A DNA stretch of 64,000 bases from Dorea sp. AM10-31 (GTDB lineage Bacteria > Bacillota > Clostridia > Lachnospirales > Lachnospiraceae). Positions 8,318 through 16,334 of this stretch are shown here, in pieces (the stretch's first letter is position 1; every line of letters begins with the position of its first letter). The notes under the pieces were generated by a model, which saw only the letters and a program-made list of their open reading frames with translations, had not been told where the DNA came from and searched no databases. The stretch lies in contig NZ_QTUV01000010.1 of the NCBI RefSeq assembly GCF_003435815.1, positions 1 to 64,000 on the forward strand, read 5' to 3'. Made by a program: the position numbers and the translations under genes.

Positions 8318-8366
8318 CTGATATATTTTTAACTGCAAAGAACAATATTCATCAAGCTGTATGGCA

Positions 8367-9551
8367 CTATACCAGAACTTTCTCTGCAATTTTTCCCCAG
8401 GAGATTCGGCTTACATCAGCCGGTCTGGTACAATTTTCCTCTACACTTTCCTGCAATGATTCTGCAATGCGTTTCTCATAAGCCGGAAGTTCTTCTCTAA
8501 CTGCTTCATCCACGCGGTTCATCCGTGGAAGTTCTACATATCGGATATCCGCTCCCGGCGCATATGTATCCAGCCATTCGCGGATTCCCGGAAGATCCGA
8601 CATCACAACACGGTCGCCACAGGCAAGTGCTTCGATCACTGTAAGCGGCAATCCTTCCGAAAAAGATGGTAGTGCAAAGATATCGCATGTATTATATACT
8701 TTTGCCAGCTCCATCTGCTCCAGTTTTCCAAGAAAATGAACCGGATATGGTGCCTTCTCTGCCAGTCTGCAGATTCTTGCATACTCTGTCTCATTTCCTG
8801 CGCCGCCAGCCAGATATACTTCCAGTTTATCTGCTTCATACGGAAGATAAGCAAGACTTCGGATCAGACTCTCTACGCCTTTCTTCTCTGAGATTTTCCC
8901 AGCAAACACAATCTTCGTCTTTCCGGGAACCTTCCGGATATGAAGATCACGGAAAATATGACTGTTATAGCCCATTCCAGATACTTCCACCTGTTCTGCT
9001 GTTACATGAAACATCTGGCAGATCTGCGTCTTCTGCTCTTCATGCAAAGCAAAAATCCGGTTTAGCTTCGCAATCTGCGCTTTGATATACTCCTGTTTTA
9101 ACACATTTTTCTGCAATTGTCTGAGATCTGTATTATGACAGAAACCATATACCGGAAGTTCCGGAAAATGTTCCCGCACCAGTGCTGTAAGCAGATACAG
9201 ATGATGACTTAAGATCAGATCCGGCTGAAATTCCTTTACTGCCTGCCTGATCTTCGTCAGGAAAACATTTGCAAACTGCCCTGCCATTTCTTCTGTCATA
9301 TCACAATATCTCGTGCTTTCATAAGGCATCTCATCCGACATTCCCGCAATCGGAAACGGCAGCTCCTCTGACTTGAAAATAACCGGATATACTTTTGTAT
9401 TTTCCGGAACTTCTGTCTTATCTTCTTTATAAACACCGGCAACTACTGCTTGTTCATGTCCTTTTGCTGCCAATTCCTTTACAAGTTCTGTCAAAAACAC
9501 GCCACTACCGGTACTGTTTGGCTTCTGTGCCGTAATACTCAGTATTCTCAT
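8367..9551 (-). CDS. Glycosyltransferase, family 4
   Basis: A 394-aa GT-B fold sugar transferase of the GT4 (Glycos_transf_1) family. The N-terminal acceptor domain starts MRILSITAQKPNSTGSG. The C-terminal domain has KIVFAGKISEKKG (about residue 220) and the nucleotide-sugar signature FALPSFSEGLPLTVIEALACG (about residues 300-320) with its ExxxxxxxE glutamates. The acceptor and sugar are unknown; membrane lipid or polysaccharide glycosylation is likely. It lies 8 bp after folA and is the last gene of the thyA-folA run, although its role there is not obvious. The ribosome-binding site is weak. Confidence 0.85.
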   Translation of the reverse strand: MRILSITAQKPNSTGSGVFLTELVKELAAKGHEQAVVAGVYKEDKTEVPENTKVYPVIFKSEELPFPIAGMSDEMPYESTRYCDMTEEMAGQFANVFLTKIRQAVKEFQPDLILSHHLYLLTALVREHFPELPVYGFCHNTDLRQLQKNVLKQEYIKAQIAKLNRIFALHEEQKTQICQMFHVTAEQVEVSGMGYNSHIFRDLHIRKVPGKTKIVFAGKISEKKGVESLIRSLAYLPYEADKLEVYLAGGAGNETEYARICRLAEKAPYPVHFLGKLEQMELAKVYNTCDIFALPSFSEGLPLTVIEALACGDRVVMSDLPGIREWLDTYAPGADIRYVELPRMNRVDEAVREELPAYEKRIAESLQESVEENCTRPADVSRISWGKIAEKVLV

Positions 9552-9559
9552 CTTTCTTT

Positions 9560-10045
9560 TTAAATCCTCTCATATACCGTAAAATAATACTCCAGATCAA
9601 AACATGTCTGTTCTTCACTGATCTTTGTCATCTTCCACTCTGGATCTTCATCCAAACTCGGAAAATAAGTATCTGCATCATACGCATGATCAATCTTTGT
9701 AACCAGTGCTGTATCGCAGTACTTTAACATCGCACGGTAAATGCTCTCCCCACCGATTACGAATGTCTCTCCCTCGTACTTCTTCGCTTCTTCCAGTGCT
9801 TCTTCTACACTGTGTACAACAACCGCGTCTTTTACTTTGTAATCCGGATTCTTGCTGATTACAATATTCACACGGTTTTTAAGTGGCTGGCTCTGTGGAA
9901 AACTTTCCAGTGTTTTCCGTCCCATAATAACAATATTCCCCTTTGTTGTCTCACGGAAAAATTTCATATCTGCCGGAATGCTCCACATCAGGCGGTTGTT
10001 TTTTCCAATCGCCCAGTTTTTATCAACTGCAACTATTAATTTCAT
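9560..10045 (-). CDS. folA: Dihydrofolate reductase
   Basis: NADPH-dependent reduction of dihydrofolate to tetrahydrofolate, needed to recycle the cofactor oxidised by thymidylate synthase. The 161-aa product shows MKLIVAVDKNWAIGKNN at the N terminus, WSIPADMKFFRETT with the catalytic acidic residue, the VIMGRKTLES motif and FVIGGESIYR. Length and motifs are typical of chromosomal DHFR. It sits 21 bp after thyA, the common pairing. I see no reason to suspect a trimethoprim-resistant variant. Confidence 0.96.
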   Translation of the reverse strand: MKLIVAVDKNWAIGKNNRLMWSIPADMKFFRETTKGNIVIMGRKTLESFPQSQPLKNRVNIVISKNPDYKVKDAVVVHSVEEALEEAKKYEGETFVIGGESIYRAMLKYCDTALVTKIDHAYDADTYFPSLDEDPEWKMTKISEEQTCFDLEYYFTVYERI

Positions 10046-10066
10046 CTTATCTCGCCCTTTCTTTTT

Positions 10067-10915
10067 TTAAACTGCAACCGGAATGTTTTTAATCTGCTCA
10101 TGCGTCTCATAATCGATCAGTTTTACATCATCTCTCGTAAAATCATAGAAATCTTTTACTTTCGGATTCAGCCAGAACTTCGGTGCCGGAAGCGGTTCTC
10201 TTGCGATCAGTTCTTCTATTACCGGCACGTGTCTGTCGTAAATATGCGCATCCGCGATCACATGTACCAGTTCTCCGGCTTCCATATCACACACCTGTGC
10301 CAGCATATGCACAAGCACCGCATACTGGCAGACATTCCAGTTATTTGCTGTCAGCACGTCATTCGATCTCTGATTTAAAACAGCATTCAATGTCAGCTTA
10401 TCGTGTCCTTCCTTCTTCGTCACATTAAATGTCATACTGTATGCACAAGGATAGAGATTCATCTCATGAAGATCCTGATGTACATATATATTTGTCATAA
10501 TTCTGCGGCTGTACGGATTATTTTTTAAGTCATAAATCACACGGTCAACCTGATCAAACAGGCCTTCTTTATACTGATGCTTCACGCCAAGCTGATATCC
10601 GTATGCTTTGCCGATTGAGCCATTCTCATCTGCCCAACTGTCCCAGATATGACTGTGCAAGTCATTGATATTATTCGATTTCTTCTGCCAGATCCACAAA
10701 AGTTCATCCGTGCAGCTCTTGATCGCTGTTCTCCTGAGCGTCAGAGCCGGAAATTCCCTTGACAAATCATAGCGGTTCACCACTCCAAATCTTTTAATTG
10801 TGTAAGCCGGCGTCCCATCCTCCCATTTCGGACGGACCTTTTCTCCCCTGGTATCTGTGCCATTGTCGATGATGTCACGGCACATATCTATAAAAACTTT
10901 GTCTGCATAACTCAT
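10067..10915 (-). CDS. thyA: Thymidylate synthase
   Basis: Makes dTMP from dUMP with methylenetetrahydrofolate. The 282-aa product contains the catalytic cysteine in LYPCAYSMTF (about residue 160), the dUMP-binding segment LNQRSNDVLTANNWNV and the late motif HIYDRHVPVIEE. The usual PPCH around the active Cys is replaced by YPCAY, so it belongs to a divergent ThyA subgroup, but the other signatures are intact. The ATG at 10915 is preceded by AGGAGG; an earlier in-frame TTG would overlap that site. It leads the thyA-folA operon. Confidence 0.93.
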   Translation of the reverse strand: MSYADKVFIDMCRDIIDNGTDTRGEKVRPKWEDGTPAYTIKRFGVVNRYDLSREFPALTLRRTAIKSCTDELLWIWQKKSNNINDLHSHIWDSWADENGSIGKAYGYQLGVKHQYKEGLFDQVDRVIYDLKNNPYSRRIMTNIYVHQDLHEMNLYPCAYSMTFNVTKKEGHDKLTLNAVLNQRSNDVLTANNWNVCQYAVLVHMLAQVCDMEAGELVHVIADAHIYDRHVPVIEELIAREPLPAPKFWLNPKVKDFYDFTRDDVKLIDYETHEQIKNIPVAV

Positions 10916-10968
10916 AAAAATGTATCCTCCTTGCAAGCTGTCTTTTTCATATTAACATGAAAATATTA

Positions 10969-11008
10969 TAAAAAAAAGAGAAACGTCGCAATTTGCGTTC
11001 CTCTTTTA
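10969..11008 (-). terminator. Terminator after DUF2325 gene
   Basis: AAAAGAGGAACGC pairs with GCGACGTTTCTCTTTT with small bulges and runs into T8 on the minus strand, separating the DUF3793-DUF2325 unit from thyA. Confidence 0.8.
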
Positions 11009-11066
11009 AGCCTATACATCTCAGGCTCTTTTATTCCTGATATCCTGCTATATGCTATATATTATA

Positions 11067-11348
11067 TTAACCACAACATTCAACGAGAACATTTTCCAGT
11101 GCATTTGCACTTGCACTGTGTGTACGCTCCACACGGATATTGTAACGCTCTGCTTCTTTCAACGCACAGTGTACCATTTTATGTGCCACTGTTGAAGTAA
11201 ACAAAATGATCAGATCCGGCTGACCGATCTGTGTCTTCAGATTGCCCGCCATTCTGGTAAATACTTTTGCCTTACATTTATATTTCTTGCAGATCTGTTT
11301 ATACTGATGTTCCATTCTTTCATTTCCGCCTATAATAACAACACTCAT
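11067..11348 (-). CDS. DUF2325 family protein
   Basis: A 93-aa small cytoplasmic protein of the DUF2325 family. It begins MSVVIIGGNERMEHQYK, which looks like a Rossmann-type first strand and loop, continues with PDLIILFTSTVAHKMVHCA, and ends in a CysCysGly tail. Biochemical function is not established. It follows a DUF3793 gene by 31 bp, a pairing I associate with iron- or flavodoxin-related loci in clostridia. AAGGGGAC precedes the start. Confidence 0.85.
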   Translation of the reverse strand: MSVVIIGGNERMEHQYKQICKKYKCKAKVFTRMAGNLKTQIGQPDLIILFTSTVAHKMVHCALKEAERYNIRVERTHSASANALENVLVECCG

Positions 11349-11379
11349 CGATTTGTCCCCTTTCTTGCTGTCTTTTGTC

Positions 11380-11967
11380 TTATGCTACAATTTCCCGAAT
11401 TGTCTTTCCTGCCAGAAATTCATTTACTGCACAGTCCTTTGCCTTATCGTATGTCCAGAATGTAAGTTTTGCTTTTTCCGGATCATGATATACTTTCCAA
11501 TATCCACAAAAGAGACTGTCCTGTCCTTTATGCTCAATAAAGCCTCTGACATCTTCCAGTGGATAGTTAAGGAAAATTCCGATTTCATGAGGAAATTCAA
11601 TCTCATTTTTTGAATGTTCCCGTACTCTTAACGAAAGTCTTTCCAGCACTTTTTCCAGACTGTTTTCTTCATAACCGTAATCAGCAAGGAACGTCTTCAC
11701 TTCCGGTTGTTTCAGATATGTTTTTAACTGTGCCGGGCGATATAACAACACTAGGTATTTGTCTCTGCAAAATGTAAGTGCACGGTAACAGATTCCCGTT
11801 CCATTAAGAAGCAGATGCATATTTCTCATATCCTCTCTGCGGACATTCGTAATACAGGCTACTTTATATCCTTTGAACAATGGGGCACATTGCAGGATTA
11901 ACTGAAACTGTAATCTCTTCCAACTATTTTTATCTGCTAACATACATGCTACAACTTCCACTGGCAT
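11380..11967 (-). CDS. DUF3793 family protein
   Basis: A protein of the DUF3793 family, uncharacterised but common in clostridia near iron and flavodoxin genes. Visible features are LQLILQCAPLFKGYKVACI near the N terminus, GICYRALTFCRDKYLVLLYR in the middle, and the family-typical EFPHEIGIFLNYPLEDVRGF with CGYWKVYHDPEKA near the C terminus. I chose the ATG at 11967 (195 aa) because AAAGGCGGG precedes it; the upstream ATG at 12039 lacks a ribosome-binding site and would put the leader, with its Fur-like box, into coding sequence. It leads a two-gene operon with DUF2325. Confidence 0.82.
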   Translation of the reverse strand: MPVEVVACMLADKNSWKRLQFQLILQCAPLFKGYKVACITNVRREDMRNMHLLLNGTGICYRALTFCRDKYLVLLYRPAQLKTYLKQPEVKTFLADYGYEENSLEKVLERLSLRVREHSKNEIEFPHEIGIFLNYPLEDVRGFIEHKGQDSLFCGYWKVYHDPEKAKLTFWTYDKAKDCAVNEFLAGKTIREIVA

Positions 11968-11999
11968 TTTGGAGTTCCCGCCTTTTCTTGTTTGATTTT

Positions 12000-12055
12000 G
12001 ATTTTGATTATCATTTACATTTACTAATTTATCATACATGTATTAAAATTACAAG
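12000..12055 (-). promoter_or_regulatory. Promoter and possible Fur box of DUF3793 operon
   Basis: On the minus strand TTGTAA, 17 nt, TAAATT form a modest promoter near 12025-12055. Just downstream, GATTTTGATTATCATTTAC (12000-12018) matches 14 of 19 positions of the Fur consensus. The placement over the early transcribed region would suit repression by iron-loaded Fur. This is inference from a motif match. Confidence 0.4.
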
Positions 12056-12092
12056 GAGACTTATTCATACCATTTTCTCATTAAGGAGGAAC

Positions 12093-12126
12093 AAAAAGGT
12101 CCATGCTTTATTTTTGCATGAACCTT
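12093..12126 (-). terminator. Terminator of the Na/Pi cotransporter gene
   Basis: AAGGTTCATGCA and TGCATGGACCTT-type arms (12096-12126) form a hairpin with a T-run after it on the minus strand, 42 bp past the stop. Confidence 0.78.
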
Positions 12127-12167
12127 AATAACTTATACTTTATAAAATTTTCTTTCTGCCTCGATTC

Positions 12168-13865
12168 TTACATTGTCATCTCATCTTTGGGAAGGAAATA
12201 TTTTAATGCCACTTCATTTGTAGCCGCATCAGCCAGGTTGATACAACTGTTTCCCATACGGTCAATCAAATGAAGAATATTCGTAAATGGTGTTGTCAGA
12301 CTCGCTTTACATTTTCCTTTGTTGACACGCTGGATATGGGATTTTCGCATCATAATATCCAAATTGACAATCTTGTCTTTGCGCTTCATCAGCTTTTCAA
12401 GCTCTACTGTTGTATCACCGCGTAATGCCTTTGTCGCTGAATCAAACATCTTCTCCAGAGTTTTCAGACATTTTGCAAGTTCATCCATCGCTTCCTGTGA
12501 ATATTTATACTGGTTTGTTTCTTTTTCTTTCATAGATAATGCAATTCCGGCACTTAAATTACCGATTCGTTCCACATCTCCCAGCACATACATCAGTCCC
12601 GCTGTCTGGGATGCCTGCTGTTCGGTCAAAAGTCCGGAAGAAAATAATCCTGCCAGATAATCTGTGATTTTATCTGTGAGCTTTGTTACTTTCGCACTCT
12701 CCTCCTGTATCTTATCTACACCTTGCATCTGATTTTCTTTTACGACAGTCACCGTATCATGCAGAACTTTTTTCACCTGATCGCTCAGATGTAAAATCTC
12801 TTTTGCGACAAGCTGCAGCGCTGCTGCCGGCTGATTTTTCACATTCTCATCCAGATATAATGTCTCAAACGGATCTGATTCGGTCTTCCTTCCATCCGGA
12901 ATCAGGAACATAACAATCTTCACCATCACTCCAATCAGGCATACCCAGATCAGTGTCATTGTAATATTAAAACAAGTATGCGCATTCGCAATCTGTCTGG
13001 AAATCACTTCCACTTCCGGTCCTTTTGGTGAAATAAAACGGATCAGTGTAGCATATGGTTTCACAAACCATATAAATAAAAAACTTCCTGATATATTAAA
13101 AATGCAATGCGCCACGGCTGTTCTCTTTGCATCTTTCGTCTGTCCTATACTTGCAAGAAGTGCCGTGATCGTTGTTCCGATATTGTCTCCAAGCAGGATC
13201 GGAATCGCACCAGTAAGTCCAAGAATACTTGTCATACCGTCTGGTCCTGCCTGTGCTGCAAAATTCTGTAAGACTGCGATGGTTGCACTACTACTCTGTA
13301 CGACCAGCGTCATTAATGTACCTACTCCCACTCCAAGAACCGGAATATGTTTTACACTTGCAATAAGTTGTGTAAACATCGGACTGGATGCCAGCGGTTT
13401 CATGACGTCTCCCATTGTCTCAATTCCAAGGAATAACAGACCGAATGCAAATATCGTCTGTCCTATACTTTTTGCTTTTTCTGATTTTGCAATAAATGCA
13501 ATGATAAATCCCACAAAAATAATGATATATATGTAATCGCTGATCTTAAATGCAATAATCTGTGCCGTCATGGTTGTTCCGATATTTGCACCAAATATAA
13601 TAGAAATTGCCTGTGGCAGGTTCATAAGTCCTGCACTGACAAATCCGATTGCCATGACCGTTGTGGCGCTGCTGCTCTGCAGAACTGCCGTTGTAAGCGC
13701 TCCGGCAAGCACACCGAGAACCGGATTCTTTGTCAGTAACGCCAAAATACTTTTCATCTTCTCTCCAGCTGCTTTCTGCAGACACTCGCTCATCATATTC
13801 ATTCCATAAATAAAGATTGCAAGTCCCCCCAGCAGACCAAATACAATCTGCATATTTTCATTCAT
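12168..13865 (-). CDS. Na/Pi cotransporter with PhoU-like domain
   Basis: Sodium-coupled phosphate transporter of the NptA/YjbB (SLC34-like) family in the cytoplasmic membrane. The 565-aa product contains two inverted Na_Pi_cotrans repeats, each with a QSSSAT motif (about residues 64 and 189), GANIGTT and GDNIGTT partner motifs, and about eight membrane segments up to residue 320. A C-terminal helical PhoU-like domain follows (about residues 350-560). The start has AGGAGAG 8 bases upstream. A Pho-box-like array precedes the promoter -10, which fits induction by phosphate starvation. Confidence 0.93.
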   Translation of the reverse strand: MNENMQIVFGLLGGLAIFIYGMNMMSECLQKAAGEKMKSILALLTKNPVLGVLAGALTTAVLQSSSATTVMAIGFVSAGLMNLPQAISIIFGANIGTTMTAQIIAFKISDYIYIIIFVGFIIAFIAKSEKAKSIGQTIFAFGLLFLGIETMGDVMKPLASSPMFTQLIASVKHIPVLGVGVGTLMTLVVQSSSATIAVLQNFAAQAGPDGMTSILGLTGAIPILLGDNIGTTITALLASIGQTKDAKRTAVAHCIFNISGSFLFIWFVKPYATLIRFISPKGPEVEVISRQIANAHTCFNITMTLIWVCLIGVMVKIVMFLIPDGRKTESDPFETLYLDENVKNQPAAALQLVAKEILHLSDQVKKVLHDTVTVVKENQMQGVDKIQEESAKVTKLTDKITDYLAGLFSSGLLTEQQASQTAGLMYVLGDVERIGNLSAGIALSMKEKETNQYKYSQEAMDELAKCLKTLEKMFDSATKALRGDTTVELEKLMKRKDKIVNLDIMMRKSHIQRVNKGKCKASLTTPFTNILHLIDRMGNSCINLADAATNEVALKYFLPKDEMTM

Positions 13866-13908
13866 ATTGATTTCTCTCCTTTTTGCTGTACAATTTACTA
13901 TCGTTGCT

Positions 13909-13962
13909 ATTTTAGCGAATGCACATGCAAATCAGATGAAATCTATGTTAAATCTATGTAAA
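13909..13962 (-). promoter_or_regulatory. Pho-box-like promoter of the Na/Pi gene
   Basis: On the minus strand, TTTACA, TTAACA, TTCATC and TGCATG occur at an exact 11-bp period (13957, 13946, 13935, 13924), followed 9 nt later by a -10 box TAAAAT (13909-13914). There is no clear -35 box. PhoP/PhoB sites are TTAACA-type direct repeats with 5-bp gaps placed about 10 bp from the -10. The match and the downstream phosphate transporter support PhoP control. Confidence 0.7.
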
Positions 13963-13990
13963 GTCAGCTCATGTATTACAGAAAAACAAT

Positions 13991-14018
13991 AAAAAAAGCC
14001 GGCCTCTAAGGCTCGGCT
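13991..14018 (-). terminator. Terminator overlapping the marR stop
   Basis: AGCCGAGCC and GGCCGGCT form a stem followed by seven T residues on the minus strand. The stem includes the marR stop codon at 14006-14008. Confidence 0.85.
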
Positions 14019-14437
14019 ATATTATACAGTACACGATCCAGCATCTTTTTCAATGCTTCTACTTCTTTTTTATTCATTCCCAGTGTCAGCATCTTATCCA
14101 GTTTCTTCCGGTCTGTTTCCATCCTCCTCTGAATATCATATGCTTTCTCAGTCAGGTAAATGTTCTTGCAACGCTTATCTTCGTTGCTCGGTACTACAAG
14201 GATAAATCCTTTTTCATCCAGTCGTTTCATAAGTCCTGTCACAGTCGGATTACGCAGACTCAGCGCTTTTTCAATATCTCTCTGGGTTACATGCTCTTTT
14301 CTGCTTGTAAATAAATAATCCAGCACCGCACACTGTGAAGCTGTGATTCCCAGCGTACGTAGTTTGCGGTTAAATTCTTTTTCGTAAATTGTGCTGATCT
14401 GCTTAAACAAAAATCCAAGCGTCGTTCTCTCCCGCAT
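14006..14437 (-). CDS. MarR family transcriptional regulator
   Basis: A 143-aa winged-helix regulator. The central HTH reads ITASQCAVLDYLFTS, QRDIEKALSLRNPTVTGLMKRLDEKGF and the wing VVPSNEDKRCKNIYLTEKA, the classic MarR DR-type wing; helices at both ends form the dimer interface. It follows hom by 54 bp with AGGAGGG before the start and may be cotranscribed with it. The target and ligand are unknown; the Na/Pi gene next to it has its own promoter. Confidence 0.9.
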   Translation of the reverse strand: MRERTTLGFLFKQISTIYEKEFNRKLRTLGITASQCAVLDYLFTSRKEHVTQRDIEKALSLRNPTVTGLMKRLDEKGFILVVPSNEDKRCKNIYLTEKAYDIQRRMETDRKKLDKMLTLGMNKKEVEALKKMLDRVLYNIAEP

Positions 14438-14491
14438 CTTATGTTTCCCTCCTCATGAACTTCCCGGCTTTCTTATAAATATATCCGACTT

Positions 14492-15778
14492 TTAATACTC
14501 ACGAATCACACTGCTGATTTCCTGTGTCGTATCCATCTCTCTTAAATGCATCAACGCATCCTGCATATGATACTCTTTTACTGCTTCCGTTACGATAACA
14601 AGTTCAGCGACTCCGTCTGTAATGACCTTCTGGATCACTTTGGAAATGCTGACTTTGTGCTCACCGAACATGCTGGCGATTCGTGCAAGAACGCCCGGTT
14701 TGTTTGTTACCTGCATGCGTACAAAGAATTTATTTTTCACATCATCTGAACTCTTGACCGGTGTATTCTTGTAGCAGGTACAGCTGATTCGTCCGGTACA
14801 TGAGAACTGGATATCGCGGATAATGTCGATCACATCTCCCATAACAGCACTGGCTGTTGGAAGCTCTCCGGCGCCTCTTCCGTAAAACATCGCATCATCT
14901 AATGCATCTCCGTGTACAAAAACCGCATTAAAGGAATCTCTGACAGATGCAAGCGGATGATTCTTCGGCAGCATCATCGGATAAACTGCAACCTCAATAC
15001 CATCTTCTCTGTTATGTGCCACTCCGAGAAGCTTGATCACACTGCCAAATTCTTTTGCATATGCGACATCCTTCGCAGATATCTTTGTAATTCCTTCTGT
15101 GTATACATCGTCAAATACAACTCTGGAATGAAATGCAATGGAAGCTAAGATTGCAACTTTTCTTCCAGCATCCAGACCTTCAACATCCGCAGTCGGATCT
15201 GCTTCCGCATATCCAAGCTCTGTCGCTTTTGCCAGCGCTTCTGAAAAGTCCATGCCATCCTCAAACATCTTTGTCAGGATGTAGTTTGTTGTTCCGTTCA
15301 CGATACCGATCACTTCATCAATCTCATTCGCTGCAAGACACTGTTTCAGCGGACGAATGATCGGGATACCGCCTGCAACAGCCGCCTCAAAGAGGAAATC
15401 AACCTGATTTTCCTGTGCTGCATCCAGTAATTCTCTTCCGTGCACTGCCACCAGATCTTTATTCGCAGTCACTACATTCTTCCCTGCGCAGAGTGCTTCC
15501 AGAATCATCGTCTTCGCCGGTTCGATTCCTCCCATTACTTCAATCACAATAGAAATCTCCGGGTCTTCTACTATTTCTTTCCAGTTATCTGTCAGAAGAG
15601 AGGCATCTACGCCTTCTCTTTGTTTGTTCATATTATGTACGAGGATTCTTGTAATCTCAAGATTCGCTCCTGATTTTTTTACCATTTCTTCTTTCTGTCT
15701 TTGAACCAGTTTATAAACACCGCCGCCCACGGTTCCTAATCCGAGGAGTGCTGCCTTTATTTTCTTACATTCTGCCAT
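14492..15778 (-). CDS. hom: Homoserine dehydrogenase
   Basis: NAD(P)H-dependent reduction of aspartate semialdehyde to homoserine, the branch point to Thr and Met. The 428-aa protein has the Rossmann motif GLGTVGGGV (residue 14), the NK residues in VVTANKDLVAVHG, the catalytic-domain segment GIPIIRPLKQCLAANEI, and a C-terminal ACT domain from about residue 350 (QVTNKPGVLARIASMFGEH), implying feedback by threonine. Length is standard. It is driven by its own promoter with a small hairpin in the leader, and marR follows. Confidence 0.96.
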   Translation of the reverse strand: MAECKKIKAALLGLGTVGGGVYKLVQRQKEEMVKKSGANLEITRILVHNMNKQREGVDASLLTDNWKEIVEDPEISIVIEVMGGIEPAKTMILEALCAGKNVVTANKDLVAVHGRELLDAAQENQVDFLFEAAVAGGIPIIRPLKQCLAANEIDEVIGIVNGTTNYILTKMFEDGMDFSEALAKATELGYAEADPTADVEGLDAGRKVAILASIAFHSRVVFDDVYTEGITKISAKDVAYAKEFGSVIKLLGVAHNREDGIEVAVYPMMLPKNHPLASVRDSFNAVFVHGDALDDAMFYGRGAGELPTASAVMGDVIDIIRDIQFSCTGRISCTCYKNTPVKSSDDVKNKFFVRMQVTNKPGVLARIASMFGEHKVSISKVIQKVITDGVAELVIVTEAVKEYHMQDALMHLREMDTTQEISSVIREY

Positions 15779-15811
15779 ATATCCCTACCCTCATTCTTTC
15801 CTGTATTTTTA

Positions 15812-15872
15812 TGACGTCTTTACAGACATCACAATCAATTTTATTATAGCATTATCTGGTGGATATAGTCAA
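15812..15872 (-). promoter_or_regulatory. hom promoter and leader hairpin
   Basis: -35 TTGACT (15867-15872), 18-nt spacer, -10 TATAAT (15843-15848). In the leader, TGATGTCT and AGACGTCA can form an 8-bp hairpin near 15812-15832. No T-run follows, so it is not a plain terminator. Confidence 0.75.
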
Positions 15873-15963
15873 AAATGTTCTATAATAACATCTTTTTATC
15901 ATTGCATGTTTTATAAGCATTTGCGAAAATTAGAAAATTCAAAAAACTTTTTTTAAAAAAGTG

Positions 15964-15992
15964 TTGACAAAAACTAATTCACGTAGTATAGT
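15964..15992 (+). promoter_or_regulatory. Promoter of tRNA-Gly
   Basis: A textbook sigma-A promoter: TTGACA (15964-15969), 17-nt spacer, TATAGT (15987-15992), about 50 bp before the mature tRNA. Confidence 0.9.
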
Positions 15993-16040
15993 ATGTATTG
16001 TTCTGAGGAACACATAACACAGAACAACAACTTAAGATAT

Positions 16041-16113
16041 GCGACAGTGGCTCAGTTGGTAGAGTACGACCTTGCCAAGGTCGGGGTCGCGGGTTCGAAC
16101 CCCGTCTGTCGCT
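16041..16113 (+). tRNA. tRNA-Gly (anticodon GCC)
   Basis: A full cloverleaf can be drawn: acceptor GCGACAG pairs with CTGTCGC, the D arm has AGTTGGTAGAG, the anticodon stem CGACC/GGTCG encloses loop TTGCCAA with anticodon GCC, and the T arm is GCGGGTTCGAACCCCGT. The discriminator is U and CCA is not encoded. It is a single-gene plus-strand unit with a clear promoter and terminator, lying between the divergent hom gene and the convergent thiC gene. Confidence 0.97.
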
Positions 16114-16120
16114 CTTGAAG

Positions 16121-16148
16121 AGGAATTGCAGTTTGCAGTTCCTTTTTT
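16121..16148 (+). terminator. Terminator of tRNA-Gly
   Basis: AGGAATTGCA and TGCAGTTCCT pair around GTT, followed by six T residues, 8 bp past the tRNA. Confidence 0.88.
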
Positions 16149-16270
16149 GCATATACGGTGAACCCAAGTACAGATTTTTGCTTGCACTGTATTTGACGAA
16201 TGTGCCTCATCGAGCTCGCATTGTCCCGGAGGCTATTATTTATAATAGAAAATACAATTTCTTGTTATAT

Positions 16271-16320
16271 AAAAAACTGCAGCAAGATGTCCATAACCAG
16301 ACACCTTGCTGCAGTTTTTT
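16271..16320 (-). terminator. Bidirectional terminator between tRNA-Gly and thiC
   Basis: AAAAAACTGCAGCAAG(A/G)TGTC arms form a long near-perfect stem with T-runs on both strands. It ends thiC on the minus strand and can back up the tRNA terminator on the plus strand. Confidence 0.9.
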
Positions 16321-16334
16321 ATAATTCTGAATAT

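Noticed and set aside
13102..13536. A 144-codon plus-strand frame
   Set aside because: Antisense to the Na/Pi transporter; hydrophobic because it mirrors membrane segments.
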